Positions 1 through 4,931 of a stretch of DNA of 6,600 nucleotides are shown in pieces; position 1 is the stretch's first letter; every line of letters starts with the position of its first letter. The stretch is from contig BEIR01000074.1 in the NCBI GenBank assembly GCA_002898855.1, forward strand, positions 1 to 6,600, in the 5' to 3' direction. The notes beneath the pieces were generated by a model. The model was not told the DNA's origin, made no database searches, and saw only the letters and a list, made by a program, of their open reading frames with translations. The position numbers and the translations under genes were made by a program. The DNA is from a bacterium HR41. Its GTDB lineage: Bacteria; Actinomycetota; Thermoleophilia; Solirubrobacterales; Thermoleophilaceae.

Positions 1-282
1 GACCGCTACGCCGCCCGCGGCGTCAACGTCAACGTGATCGCGCCCGGCCCGGTCGAGGGCGAGCTGTGGGCGGGGCCCGGTGGGCTCGCCGAGGAGATCG
101 CCCGCCGGCAACGCACAAGCGTCGACGCTGTGCTCGAAGCCACCCGCCGGCGGTCCCCGACGGGGCGTATGACGAGTGCCGACGAGGTGGCTGCTCTCTG
201 CGCGCTGCTGCTCTCGCCGCGCGTCACGAACGCCACTGGCGCCGTCTACGCGCTCGACGGCGGGGCCGTCGCCGCCTTCTAG
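1..282 (+). CDS. SDR-family oxidoreductase, C-terminal fragment (5' end outside window)
   Basis: Frame 1 is open from the first base to a TAG at 280-282, giving 93 visible residues. The fragment begins just after where the catalytic Tyr-x-x-x-Lys of a short-chain dehydrogenase/reductase would lie. It shows the family's conserved strand and turn (RGVNVNVIAPGPVEGE) and the usual C-terminal end, where a DEVAALCALLLSP helix is followed by a TGAVYALDGG strand. These enzymes are cytosolic NAD(P)H-dependent oxidoreductases built on a Rossmann fold. The cofactor-binding glycine motif and the catalytic tetrad lie upstream of the window, so neither substrate nor cofactor can be named. The gene is convergent with the minus-strand cluster and ends 50 nt before the stop of that cluster's last gene, so it is probably unrelated to it. 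Confidence 0.88.
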   Translation, partial: DRYAARGVNVNVIAPGPVEGELWAGPGGLAEEIARRQRTSVDAVLEATRRRSPTGRMTSADEVAALCALLLSPRVTNATGAVYALDGGAVAAF

Positions 283-309
283 CTCGCACCGGCCGACGTG
301 CGAACGAGC
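282..309. terminator. Weak stem-loop between convergent genes
   Basis: TCGCAC at 284-289 pairs with GTGCGA at 298-303 around an 8-nt loop, and GC at 282-283 can pair with GC at 308-309 after a small bulge. It sits immediately after the SDR stop and 24 nt beyond the stop of the minus-strand gene, where a bidirectional terminator would be expected. There is no clear U-tract on either strand and the stem is short, so the call rests mainly on position. Confidence 0.25.
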
Positions 310-332
310 TGCGCGCGAATATCGCCTCGCGC

Positions 333-1742
333 TCAGCGGCGCCTCGGCCGCCAGCGCAAGGTGGCGCGGGCGCGACGGCTGTTGCCCGCCAGGTCGCGCG
401 CGGTCACCCAGACGCGCAGCGTCAGCGTGCGTCCGCGTCGCGCCTCGCGGCGCGCGATCGCCGCCCAGCGCTTGCCGAGCGACAGCCGCACGCGGCGTGT
501 GCGGTTCGCCTGCAATTGGAGTCTGCGCGGCTTCGGGCGAGTTATGCGCACGCTGCGCTTGCCGTACGAGAACGTCGCTGTCAAGGTCGCGCGGGCCTTC
601 TCGTCGGCGCGCACCGACAGCAGCGGCGCGCGCCCACGAGCGACGCTCGTCGCCCCGCTGAGCTTGACCCTGAGCGCAGGGGGGCGCCTGTCGCTCGCCG
701 CAGGTGTGCAGATTGCAAAGTCCTCGGCCTGGGCGGCACGGAGCGCCGCGCGCGGCAAGCGGCCGAGCGCGATCGCGCCGCGGACGGTGCGCCGGTTGCC
801 GGCGGCGTCGCGCGCGCTCACCGCGATCACCGCGCCGACAGCGCGCCGGCGCGCGAGGCGTGACCGTACGAAGCTGCGCGCACGCCGACCGAGCGCTATG
901 CGCAAGCGCACGGTGCGGTTGGCGCGCAAACGCAAGCGCTTCCCGCGCGCGCCGAGCAAGCGCAAGCGCCGCTTGCCGTCGGTGAGTGCGGCGGTGACGG
1001 TTCCCGAGGCAGGCTCGTCGGTGCGCACCCACACCGTGAGCGGCCGGCCGCGGCGCAACGCGCTGCGGCTCTGCAGGCGCAAACGCACGATCGGCGGGCG
1101 GCGGTCGCCCGCTGCCAGCGGTCGCGTGCATGCGGGGGGCGAGGAGGCGCCGGCACCAGCCTCGGCACGCCAGACCAGGTCGAACGCGACCCACGACCCC
1201 TGGAAGCGGTTGTCGAGCGTCGCGGGAACGGTGGCGCGCAGCCGGAAGACGCGACCGCTCTGCGGCGCCAAGTTGCCCAGTGGCACCGCTTGCATGCCTG
1301 TCAGAGAGCCGCGGTAGACGAGCGCCGCGCGCTGCGGGTCGGTGCGGTCCCACAGCTCGATGGCGACGCTTCCGGCGAGCTCACCGCCGCTGGTGCGCAC
1401 GTTCGCCGCGGTGGCGCGCAGGGCACCCGCCACCGTGCCGGTGTTGCGAATCGTCACCGTGCCTTCGGCGCTGCCGCCCGGCGCCAGGTTGGCGGTGCGC
1501 AGCACCGCGGCGTTGCCCACCGAGGTCGCGAGCCCGAGCGAGCCGCTGCTGGCGGTCAAGGCGAGCGGCACGCCGGCGGAGCGCGGTGGCGCCGGGGCGA
1601 CGAGCGCCGCCGCAGCGGTCGCCAGCGCCGCGGTCGCGACCGCGAGGTGTCGCGCAGCACCTCGCTTCCATCGCGCTCCGTTCGGCGTCCGCTGCCGCCG
1701 ACGGCTAATCGCGCCCGATCGCTGTCGTCTCAGAACTCGCAA
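333..1742 (-). CDS. Secreted Arg-rich protein: TasA-like domain plus two tandem C-terminal domains
   Basis: The open frame gives 469 residues if the in-frame TTG at 1742-1740 is used. A hydrophobic signal-like segment lies at residues 32-50 after basic residues (WKRGAARH). Residues 58-195 look like a TasA/camelysin-type beta-sandwich: NLAPGGSAEGTVTIRNTG, then ELAGSVAIELWD, a VYRGSL strand, and a closing GSWVAFDLVWRA strand. Two tandem domains follow at about 205-327 and 345-466, each opening with Cys-Thr then DRRPP and ending ARDxAGN. The last domain and tail (351-469) contain by my count 37 Arg/Lys and 5 Asp/Glu. The canonical SipW tag (FS-x-NxGN) is absent, so normal Sec cleavage is likelier. 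The start is uncertain: the TTG overlaps the upstream stop by 13 nt, and codons from 1742 to 1672 have unusually many A/T third bases (9 of 24). An ATG at 1671 with nearby GGAG is out of frame by one base. Function is probably a cell-surface or matrix protein; a basic surface could bind acidic polymers (inference). Confidence 0.8.
   Translation of the reverse strand: MRVLRRQRSGAISRRRQRTPNGARWKRGAARHLAVATAALATAAAALVAPAPPRSAGVPLALTASSGSLGLATSVGNAAVLRTANLAPGGSAEGTVTIRNTGTVAGALRATAANVRTSGGELAGSVAIELWDRTDPQRAALVYRGSLTGMQAVPLGNLAPQSGRVFRLRATVPATLDNRFQGSWVAFDLVWRAEAGAGASSPPACTRPLAAGDRRPPIVRLRLQSRSALRRGRPLTVWVRTDEPASGTVTAALTDGKRRLRLLGARGKRLRLRANRTVRLRIALGRRARSFVRSRLARRRAVGAVIAVSARDAAGNRRTVRGAIALGRLPRAALRAAQAEDFAICTPAASDRRPPALRVKLSGATSVARGRAPLLSVRADEKARATLTATFSYGKRSVRITRPKPRRLQLQANRTRRVRLSLGKRWAAIARREARRGRTLTLRVWVTARDLAGNSRRARATLRWRPRRR
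345..1130 (-). repeat. Tandem protein-domain repeat inside the Arg-rich gene
   Basis: Two copies encode residues about 205-327 and 345-466 of the gene ending at 333. Anchor motifs are spaced exactly 138 residues apart: DRRPP at 213 and 351, the Asn of the (R/Q)ANRT motif at 275 and 413, and the Asp of ARDxAGN at 312 and 450. The leading Cys is offset by 140 (205 and 345). The nearly gapless register indicates an internal domain duplication. Each copy resembles the Ig-like/beta-sandwich modules with terminal D-x-AGN motifs common in secreted actinobacterial proteins. Confidence 0.75.
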
Positions 1743-2704
1743 TCCGCGGCCCCGCTCTCGTTCACGTTGCCGGTGGCGATCGCGTTGCCGGCACCGTCGT
1801 AGGCGCCGGCGGGCACCGTCCAGGTCATGTTTCCGTTCCCGCCCGCTGTGGTGACGCCTCCGCTCGGAGTGCCGAGCGTCACGACGATCGTGTTGCCGGT
1901 TCGCTGCATCGTGGAGTTGTTGAAGTTGCGATTGGCACCGACGTAGTCGGTGCGGCCGAGCGAGAGCGGGTTCGCGACCGGCAGCTGCGTCGTATTGGCG
2001 GCGTTCCAGACCGTCAGGCGGTCGTTGACAAACAGGGTGTTGACGATCCGCACAGTCACCGTGGTCGGACTCCCGTCCCAACCGGCGAGGATCGACTGCG
2101 GGTCGATCGGCTCCGAGTAGGTGAAGGTGACGGTGTCGCCGCTCTCGGGCCGGCAAGCTGTCGCCCCGCCGTTCTGCGTTTGCACGTCGACGCCCTGGGG
2201 AGCGGTGTTGTCGACGTTGACCGTGTAGGGGCCGAACGTCCCGGCGTTGCCAGCGTTGTCGGTGGTGGCGATCGAGAAGCTGTAGACGCCCGCTGCCAGT
2301 GGGTTCTGTGCAGTGAGCGCTGCCGAGCGGTAGTTGTAGGTCTGGCCGCCGACCGTGTAGCTGCCCGCGACGAGCGTCACCGCCGTCTGGCCGCTCGTGA
2401 GCGACGCGACGTTGGCGGTCACGGTGGCGATGCCGCTCGGCGGGTTGCCGGAATCGACGATCTGCGCGTAGACGTAGTACTGGCCGCCCTGGCGCACCCA
2501 GTCGGGGTCGAAGCCGGTCGTCTTGGCGATAACGGCGCGCACCACCTGGGGCGGCTTGAAGTCGGGGCGCGTCGCGATCACGTTGCCGCTGTTCGTGGCC
2601 TGTGCCGAGAACGCCCCGAACGCGTGCGCGCCGGCGAGCGCGCCCAGAGTTGCGCATGCTGCCGAGCAGATCGCCAGCGCGCGTGCGGCCCGCCGCGAGC
2701 TCAT
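1730..2704 (-). CDS. SipW-type signal peptide protein with two Ig-like domains
   Basis: 324 residues. The ATG at 2704-2702 overlaps the TGA of the upstream signal peptidase (ATGA), and an AAGGAG Shine-Dalgarno lies 8 nt before it. Residues 1-28 form a signal peptide (SSRRAARAL, then a hydrophobic stretch ending GAHA). It is followed by FGAFSAQATNSGN at 29-41, which closely matches the tag around the TasA cleavage site, so cleavage after Ala28 by the neighbouring SipW-type peptidase is likely. Domain 1 (about 51-167) is a bacterial Ig-like beta-sandwich ending DNAGN...VNVDNTAP. Domain 2 (about 168-324) carries ESGDTVTFTYSEPIDP, a motif common in actinobacterial Ig-like adhesin modules, and ends YDGAGNAIATGNVNESG. 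The mature protein has only two cysteines (184 and 322), so a disulfide tying the ends of domain 2 is possible. It is probably an extracellular accessory subunit or adhesin of the matrix. No enzyme motif is seen. Confidence 0.88.
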   Translation of the reverse strand: MSSRRAARALAICSAACATLGALAGAHAFGAFSAQATNSGNVIATRPDFKPPQVVRAVIAKTTGFDPDWVRQGGQYYVYAQIVDSGNPPSGIATVTANVASLTSGQTAVTLVAGSYTVGGQTYNYRSAALTAQNPLAAGVYSFSIATTDNAGNAGTFGPYTVNVDNTAPQGVDVQTQNGGATACRPESGDTVTFTYSEPIDPQSILAGWDGSPTTVTVRIVNTLFVNDRLTVWNAANTTQLPVANPLSLGRTDYVGANRNFNNSTMQRTGNTIVVTLGTPSGGVTTAGGNGNMTWTVPAGAYDGAGNAIATGNVNESGAADCEF

Positions 2705-3249
2705 GCCACCGCTCCTTCGCGCGGGGGATCGCGCTCGGGGCGCCAGATCTGCCACAGCTCGAGCAGGCACAGCAGCGCTAGCGGTAGTGCGACGAGCAGA
2801 AGCCGCCCAGTGCGGCCGGCGAGCGGTTGCAGCACCAGGCCGATTCGCGGCAGTCGGAAAACGACGCGCCCGATGCGGCCGTCGCTCGCGACCGTCCAAC
2901 GTTCGGCGGCGCTATTGGCATCGCCGCGCGTGACGAAGTGAAGACGGCCGTCGCGCTCGCGAACCGTGATCACACGGTGGGTGATCGTGCGCCCGCTGCC
3001 GAGCGGGTCGGCGAAGGCGACGACATCGCCGGGACCGGCGGCACGCGCCGCGATCGGCGCGACGACGACGACGTCGCCGCTGCGCAAAAGCGGGCGCATG
3101 CTGTCGCTCATCTCGGTCATCGGGCGCCACCCGACGACGAGCGGCCCGCCGAGCACCAGCACGAGGCCGACGAGCGCACCCGCCGCCGACCAGAAGACGA
3201 GTCCGAGCGCGGCGGTGGCGGTGGCGAGGAGGCGCCGTGCTGCTCTCAT
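2701..3249 (-). CDS. sipW: Signal peptidase I, SipW/ER-type (S26B)
   Basis: 182 residues. The ATG at 3249-3247 overlaps the upstream stop by 4 nt, and GGGAGG lies 6 nt before it. One N-terminal transmembrane segment (about 12-40) is followed by the catalytic box: MSDSM with Ser50 as nucleophile, then ITHRV with His91 where bacterial LepB-type enzymes have Lys, then RGDAN with Asp110. The Ser/His/Asp set and a second C-terminal membrane segment (about 147-167) identify the archaeal/eukaryotic-like S26B branch that contains Bacillus SipW, rather than the general LepB enzyme. It acts at the outer face of the membrane and removes signal peptides. The two genes with SipW-type tags lie two genes upstream (3948-4529) and directly downstream (1730-2704), which supports a dedicated processing role. 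The symbol is given by family resemblance; orthology to Bacillus SipW is not tested. Confidence 0.93.
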   Translation of the reverse strand: MRAARRLLATATAALGLVFWSAAGALVGLVLVLGGPLVVGWRPMTEMSDSMRPLLRSGDVVVVAPIAARAAGPGDVVAFADPLGSGRTITHRVITVRERDGRLHFVTRGDANSAAERWTVASDGRIGRVVFRLPRIGLVLQPLAGRTGRLLLVALPLALLCLLELWQIWRPERDPPREGAVA

Positions 3250-3830
3250 CGCGCGCCTCCCGGCCGCTGGCTGCCCTGCCGACCACCGTCGGCCGTGGCT
3301 GCCCGCCCGCTGCGGCGGACAGGGCGTGTCGCGATGTCGAACCGCACGTCGAGCGCACGCGCGGCGAAGCGACGGGCCCGCGGCCGCGCGTGCAGCTCGA
3401 GCACGTACGTGCGACGCGCGCCGGCCGCCAGGGGCGCCTTGTCGACGAGGGGACGTCGCGCCGCGGAGAGCGAGCGGCCGCGCGCGATCGTGCGGCCCTC
3501 GCTGTGCACGGCGAACGAGACAGCGCGCGCCAGGGCGCGGTCGGATGCGCTAAGGCGCAGCACGACCGTGCGCGGCCGACCGGCGGCGTTGCGCACGGTC
3601 AGGTCCGCCGAAATGGTGCGACCGGGTTGCAGGGTGCCGGACGCCACGGTTCTCACCCCGGGCGGCTCGAGCTCTCCCGGAACCGTCGCGGTGACCTGCG
3701 CGAACGGAGCGGGCAGCTGGCCACGGGGCACCTGTCCGGCGCTAGCGGCCGCAAGCGACGCCGCGAGACCGGCGGCGAACGCCAGCGCGCGCGTGGTGCG
3801 GCTACGGAGAGGGAGAGCGACCCTGGCCAT
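3246..3830 (-). CDS. Small basic secreted protein, possible TasA-fold accessory subunit
   Basis: 194 residues. The ATG at 3830-3828 has GAGGAG 7 nt upstream, and the stop overlaps the sipW-like start (ATGA). Residues 1-31 form a Sec-type signal peptide (basic RSRTTR, hydrophobic AFAAGLAASLAAA, then ASA-G). The FS-x-NxGN tag of SipW substrates is absent. The mature part (about 45-168) has the rhythm of a small beta-sandwich: SGTLQPGRTISADLTVRN, VVLRLSAS, VSFAVHSEGRTIARG, LAAGARRTYVLEL, and DVRFDIATR. This parallels the TasA-like domain of the gene ending at 333 in the order PG...VRN, then a G-strand, then LAxG. The last 25 residues are Arg/Gly-rich and probably disordered. I do not recognise a named family. 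Its place before sipW matches tapA in the Bacillus tapA-sipW-tasA operon, but sequence resemblance to TapA is not evident. Confidence 0.78.
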   Translation of the reverse strand: MARVALPLRSRTTRALAFAAGLAASLAAASAGQVPRGQLPAPFAQVTATVPGELEPPGVRTVASGTLQPGRTISADLTVRNAAGRPRTVVLRLSASDRALARAVSFAVHSEGRTIARGRSLSAARRPLVDKAPLAAGARRTYVLELHARPRARRFAARALDVRFDIATRPVRRSGRAATADGGRQGSQRPGGAR

Positions 3831-3890
3831 CTGCGTGCTCCTCGCCGTGGTAGCCGGCGGTTAGCGCCGGGCACCGCGCCGTCCCTCGGC

Positions 3891-3926
3891 CATCGCCCGG
3901 CCGACGCTGCGGTCGGCCGGGCGATG
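3891..3926 (-). terminator. Perfect 15-bp stem-loop between the tasA-like gene and the rest of the cluster
   Basis: CATCGCCCGGCCGAC at 3891-3905 is the exact reverse complement of 3912-3926, with a 6-nt loop at 3906-3911. On the minus strand it begins 22 nt after the stop of the tasA-like gene and ends 61 nt before the next start. There is no U-tract on the downstream side. It could be a GC-rich terminator of the actinobacterial kind, a partial attenuator, or an RNA-stabilising 3' end that lets the first gene be expressed more strongly than the following four. Confidence 0.5.
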
Positions 3927-3947
3927 CTGTGGCGGGGGACCGGCGGT

Positions 3948-4529
3948 TCAGTTGTTACGCGCTTCCCAGACGAAGGAGTGCGAGCCGGTGGTCAGGCCCT
4001 GCGCGTTGTTGTCGTCCTGGACCGAGACCGTGACGCGGAAGACGAGCTCGTCGCTCGGGTTCCACTGGGTCTGCGATCCCGGGTACACAGCGAGACCGTT
4101 CGACCAGCCGCTGTAGCTCGACGCGAAGTTCTGCAGCGTGCCCGTGTACACGGTCGACTGCGGCGTGAAGCCGGTGCAGCTCGGGAAAGACGGGCTCGAC
4201 TGCGTGCCCTTTTCGACCGTCAGGTTCACATAGGGGGCAAGGGAACCGACGGTGCCGCTCAAGTACATCTTGACGTCGGCCGGCAGCGACCCTGTGTAGC
4301 TGACACGGATGCAGCGCTGGACGCTGTTGTTTGGCGCCTGGTTGGCGAGGTTGTAGAGCGCTGCGCCAGCGTCGTTATCGGAGATCACGACGGTGCCGGT
4401 GGAGACGCTGTTGCCGGGGTTCGTCGTCGAGCTCGAGAACGCCGAGAAGGCGGCGTAGCCGGCGAGCGACCCGAGCACACCGACTGTTGCGACGGTTGCG
4501 AGTACCTTCCTTGAACGCGAGCGAGCCAT
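3948..4529 (-). CDS. TasA/camelysin-like fibre protein with SipW-type signal peptide
   Basis: 193 residues. The ATG at 4529-4527 has a strong AGGAGG Shine-Dalgarno (4540-4545), 10 nt away. The N-terminus is basic (ARSRSRK), then hydrophobic to about residue 24, then YAAFSAFSSSTTNPGN and STGTV. This matches the TasA pattern WAA-F...GTL, so cleavage after Ala27 is likely. The mature protein is rich in Ser, Thr, Asn and Gly and low in Arg, unlike its neighbours. It has two cysteines (73 in QRCIRVSYTG, 118 in FPSCTG) placed for one disulfide. Beta-strand-like segments (VKMYLSGTV, NLTVEKGT, DELVFRVTVSV, HSFVWEA) fit a jelly-roll domain. It stands first in the cluster with the best ribosome site and is followed by a strong stem-loop, as expected for an abundant main subunit. 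The alternative reading, a camelysin-like protease (M73), is less likely because no metal-binding HExxH is present. Fibre formation is inferred. Confidence 0.88.
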   Translation of the reverse strand: MARSRSRKVLATVATVGVLGSLAGYAAFSAFSSSTTNPGNSVSTGTVVISDNDAGAALYNLANQAPNNSVQRCIRVSYTGSLPADVKMYLSGTVGSLAPYVNLTVEKGTQSSPSFPSCTGFTPQSTVYTGTLQNFASSYSGWSNGLAVYPGSQTQWNPSDELVFRVTVSVQDDNNAQGLTTGSHSFVWEARNN

Positions 4530-4568
4530 CGTGGCGGTTCCTCCTGCTGGCGGGATCCAGTTTCGGGG

Positions 4569-4651
4569 GCGCCACCGCCCGACCTGACGGTCCGGCGTGG
4601 CGCTGTTGGCAAGTTGTCCGACCCCGGTCGCCGCTTTCGTCGGGCGACCGG
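4569..4651 (-). promoter_or_regulatory. Two-hairpin leader upstream of the tasA-like gene
   Basis: Hairpin A has CCGGTCGCC at 4624-4632 pairing perfectly with 4643-4651 around a 10-nt loop. Hairpin B has GCGCCAC 4569-4575 with GTGGCGC 4597-4603, continued inward by GCC/GGC (4577-4579, 4594-4596) and GACC/GGTC (4581-4584, 4589-4592) around a TGAC loop, with one bulge and one C-C mismatch. In addition CGACCCC at 4619-4625 could pair with GGGGTCG at 4674-4680, competing with the base of hairpin A. If the minus-strand transcript starts upstream of 4680, the ribosome site at 4540-4545 follows this structure. It may be an RNA-stabilising or regulatory leader, or DNA palindromes bound by a regulator. 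GC-rich DNA forms hairpins by chance, so the call is tentative. Confidence 0.35.
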
Positions 4652-4701
4652 TGCGAGCGGGTTCCTGACTGTTGGGGTCGATCGGCGTTAGGCGCGGGGG
4701 C

Positions 4702-4723
4702 CATTAGTCGAACATCGGTCGAA
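4702..4723. repeat. Tandem 11-bp direct repeat, possible regulator site
   Basis: CATTAGTCGAA (4702-4712) is followed with no gap by CATCGGTCGAA (4713-4723); 9 of 11 positions are identical. Each contains GTCGAA (TTCGAC on the minus strand). An 11-bp head-to-tail spacing puts both copies on the same face of the helix, as in sites for OmpR/PhoB-type response regulators. It lies 173 nt upstream of the tasA-like start and 208 nt upstream of the cyclase start. No third copy was seen. Confidence 0.4.
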
Positions 4724-4931
4724 TGGGGGAGGGCTGGCTGCTTATGGGCGCCGGCGCGTGAACGGTCGAGCAACGTCTGGGGCGTGCTCGCGCGCGCCGG
4801 CCCGCGCGCCTGCCGCTCTCAAGACCCCACACGCAGCTACCGATCACACGATCGTGGGGCGCTCGCGCTGAGCGTTCGACGGCGAAGAGGGGACGGCCGA
4901 GGGGTAGGGACGCGAAAGGACAGGGACACCG

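Larger units (their letters stand above)
4530..4931. other. Divergent intergenic region
   Basis: This 402-nt stretch separates the tasA-like gene from the diguanylate cyclase, so it must hold the promoter of at least one and probably both. It contains two leader hairpins on the minus-strand side, an 11-bp tandem direct repeat, and a possible hairpin on the cyclase side (CCCCA 4825-4829 with TGGGG 4855-4859, enclosing CGATC 4841-4845 and GATCG 4850-4854). I see no convincing -35/-10 pair. On the minus strand, TTCGAC (4707-4712) is followed after 16 nt by TAACGC, which is only a weak candidate. No known riboswitch consensus was recognised, including c-di-GMP-I. Open frames across this stretch do not look coding. 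Confidence 0.6.

Noticed and set aside
298..1317. 339-residue open frame on the plus strand opposite the Arg-rich gene
   Set aside because: Arg/Ser/Ala-only composition with no domain; it is the antisense shadow of the tandem-repeat gene in GC-rich DNA.
1743..2657. Minus-strand frame of the Arg-rich gene staying open upstream as far as 2657
   Set aside because: This part is out of frame with the clear Ig-like gene at 1730-2704, is mainly Arg/Gln/His, and has no domain; it is a shadow extension.
2705..2899. In-frame upstream extension of the Ig-like gene with an earlier start at 2899
   Set aside because: The ATG at 2704 has a good ribosome site, a 4-nt overlap with the peptidase stop and is followed by a proper signal peptide; the extension overlaps the peptidase gene and is Arg/Ala-rich.
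3237..4514. 425-residue plus-strand open frame across the tasA-like and 194-residue genes
   Set aside because: Low-complexity Arg/Gly/Ala translation spanning a real intergenic gap; the minus-strand genes have signal peptides, ribosome sites and family motifs.
3948..4529. Active camelysin-type metalloprotease
   Set aside because: No HExxH or similar metal-binding motif; the match is to the fold and signal peptide type, not to a catalytic site.
4530..4700. Possible c-di-GMP-I riboswitch before the tasA-like gene
   Set aside because: The expected conserved core segments of that class (around CACAGGGCAAACC and GGACGCAAAGCC) are not present on the minus strand; only generic hairpins are seen.
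4785..4812. GCGCGC-rich palindromic stretch
   Set aside because: Alternating GC sequence pairs with itself in many registers; nothing separates it from background in DNA of this composition.
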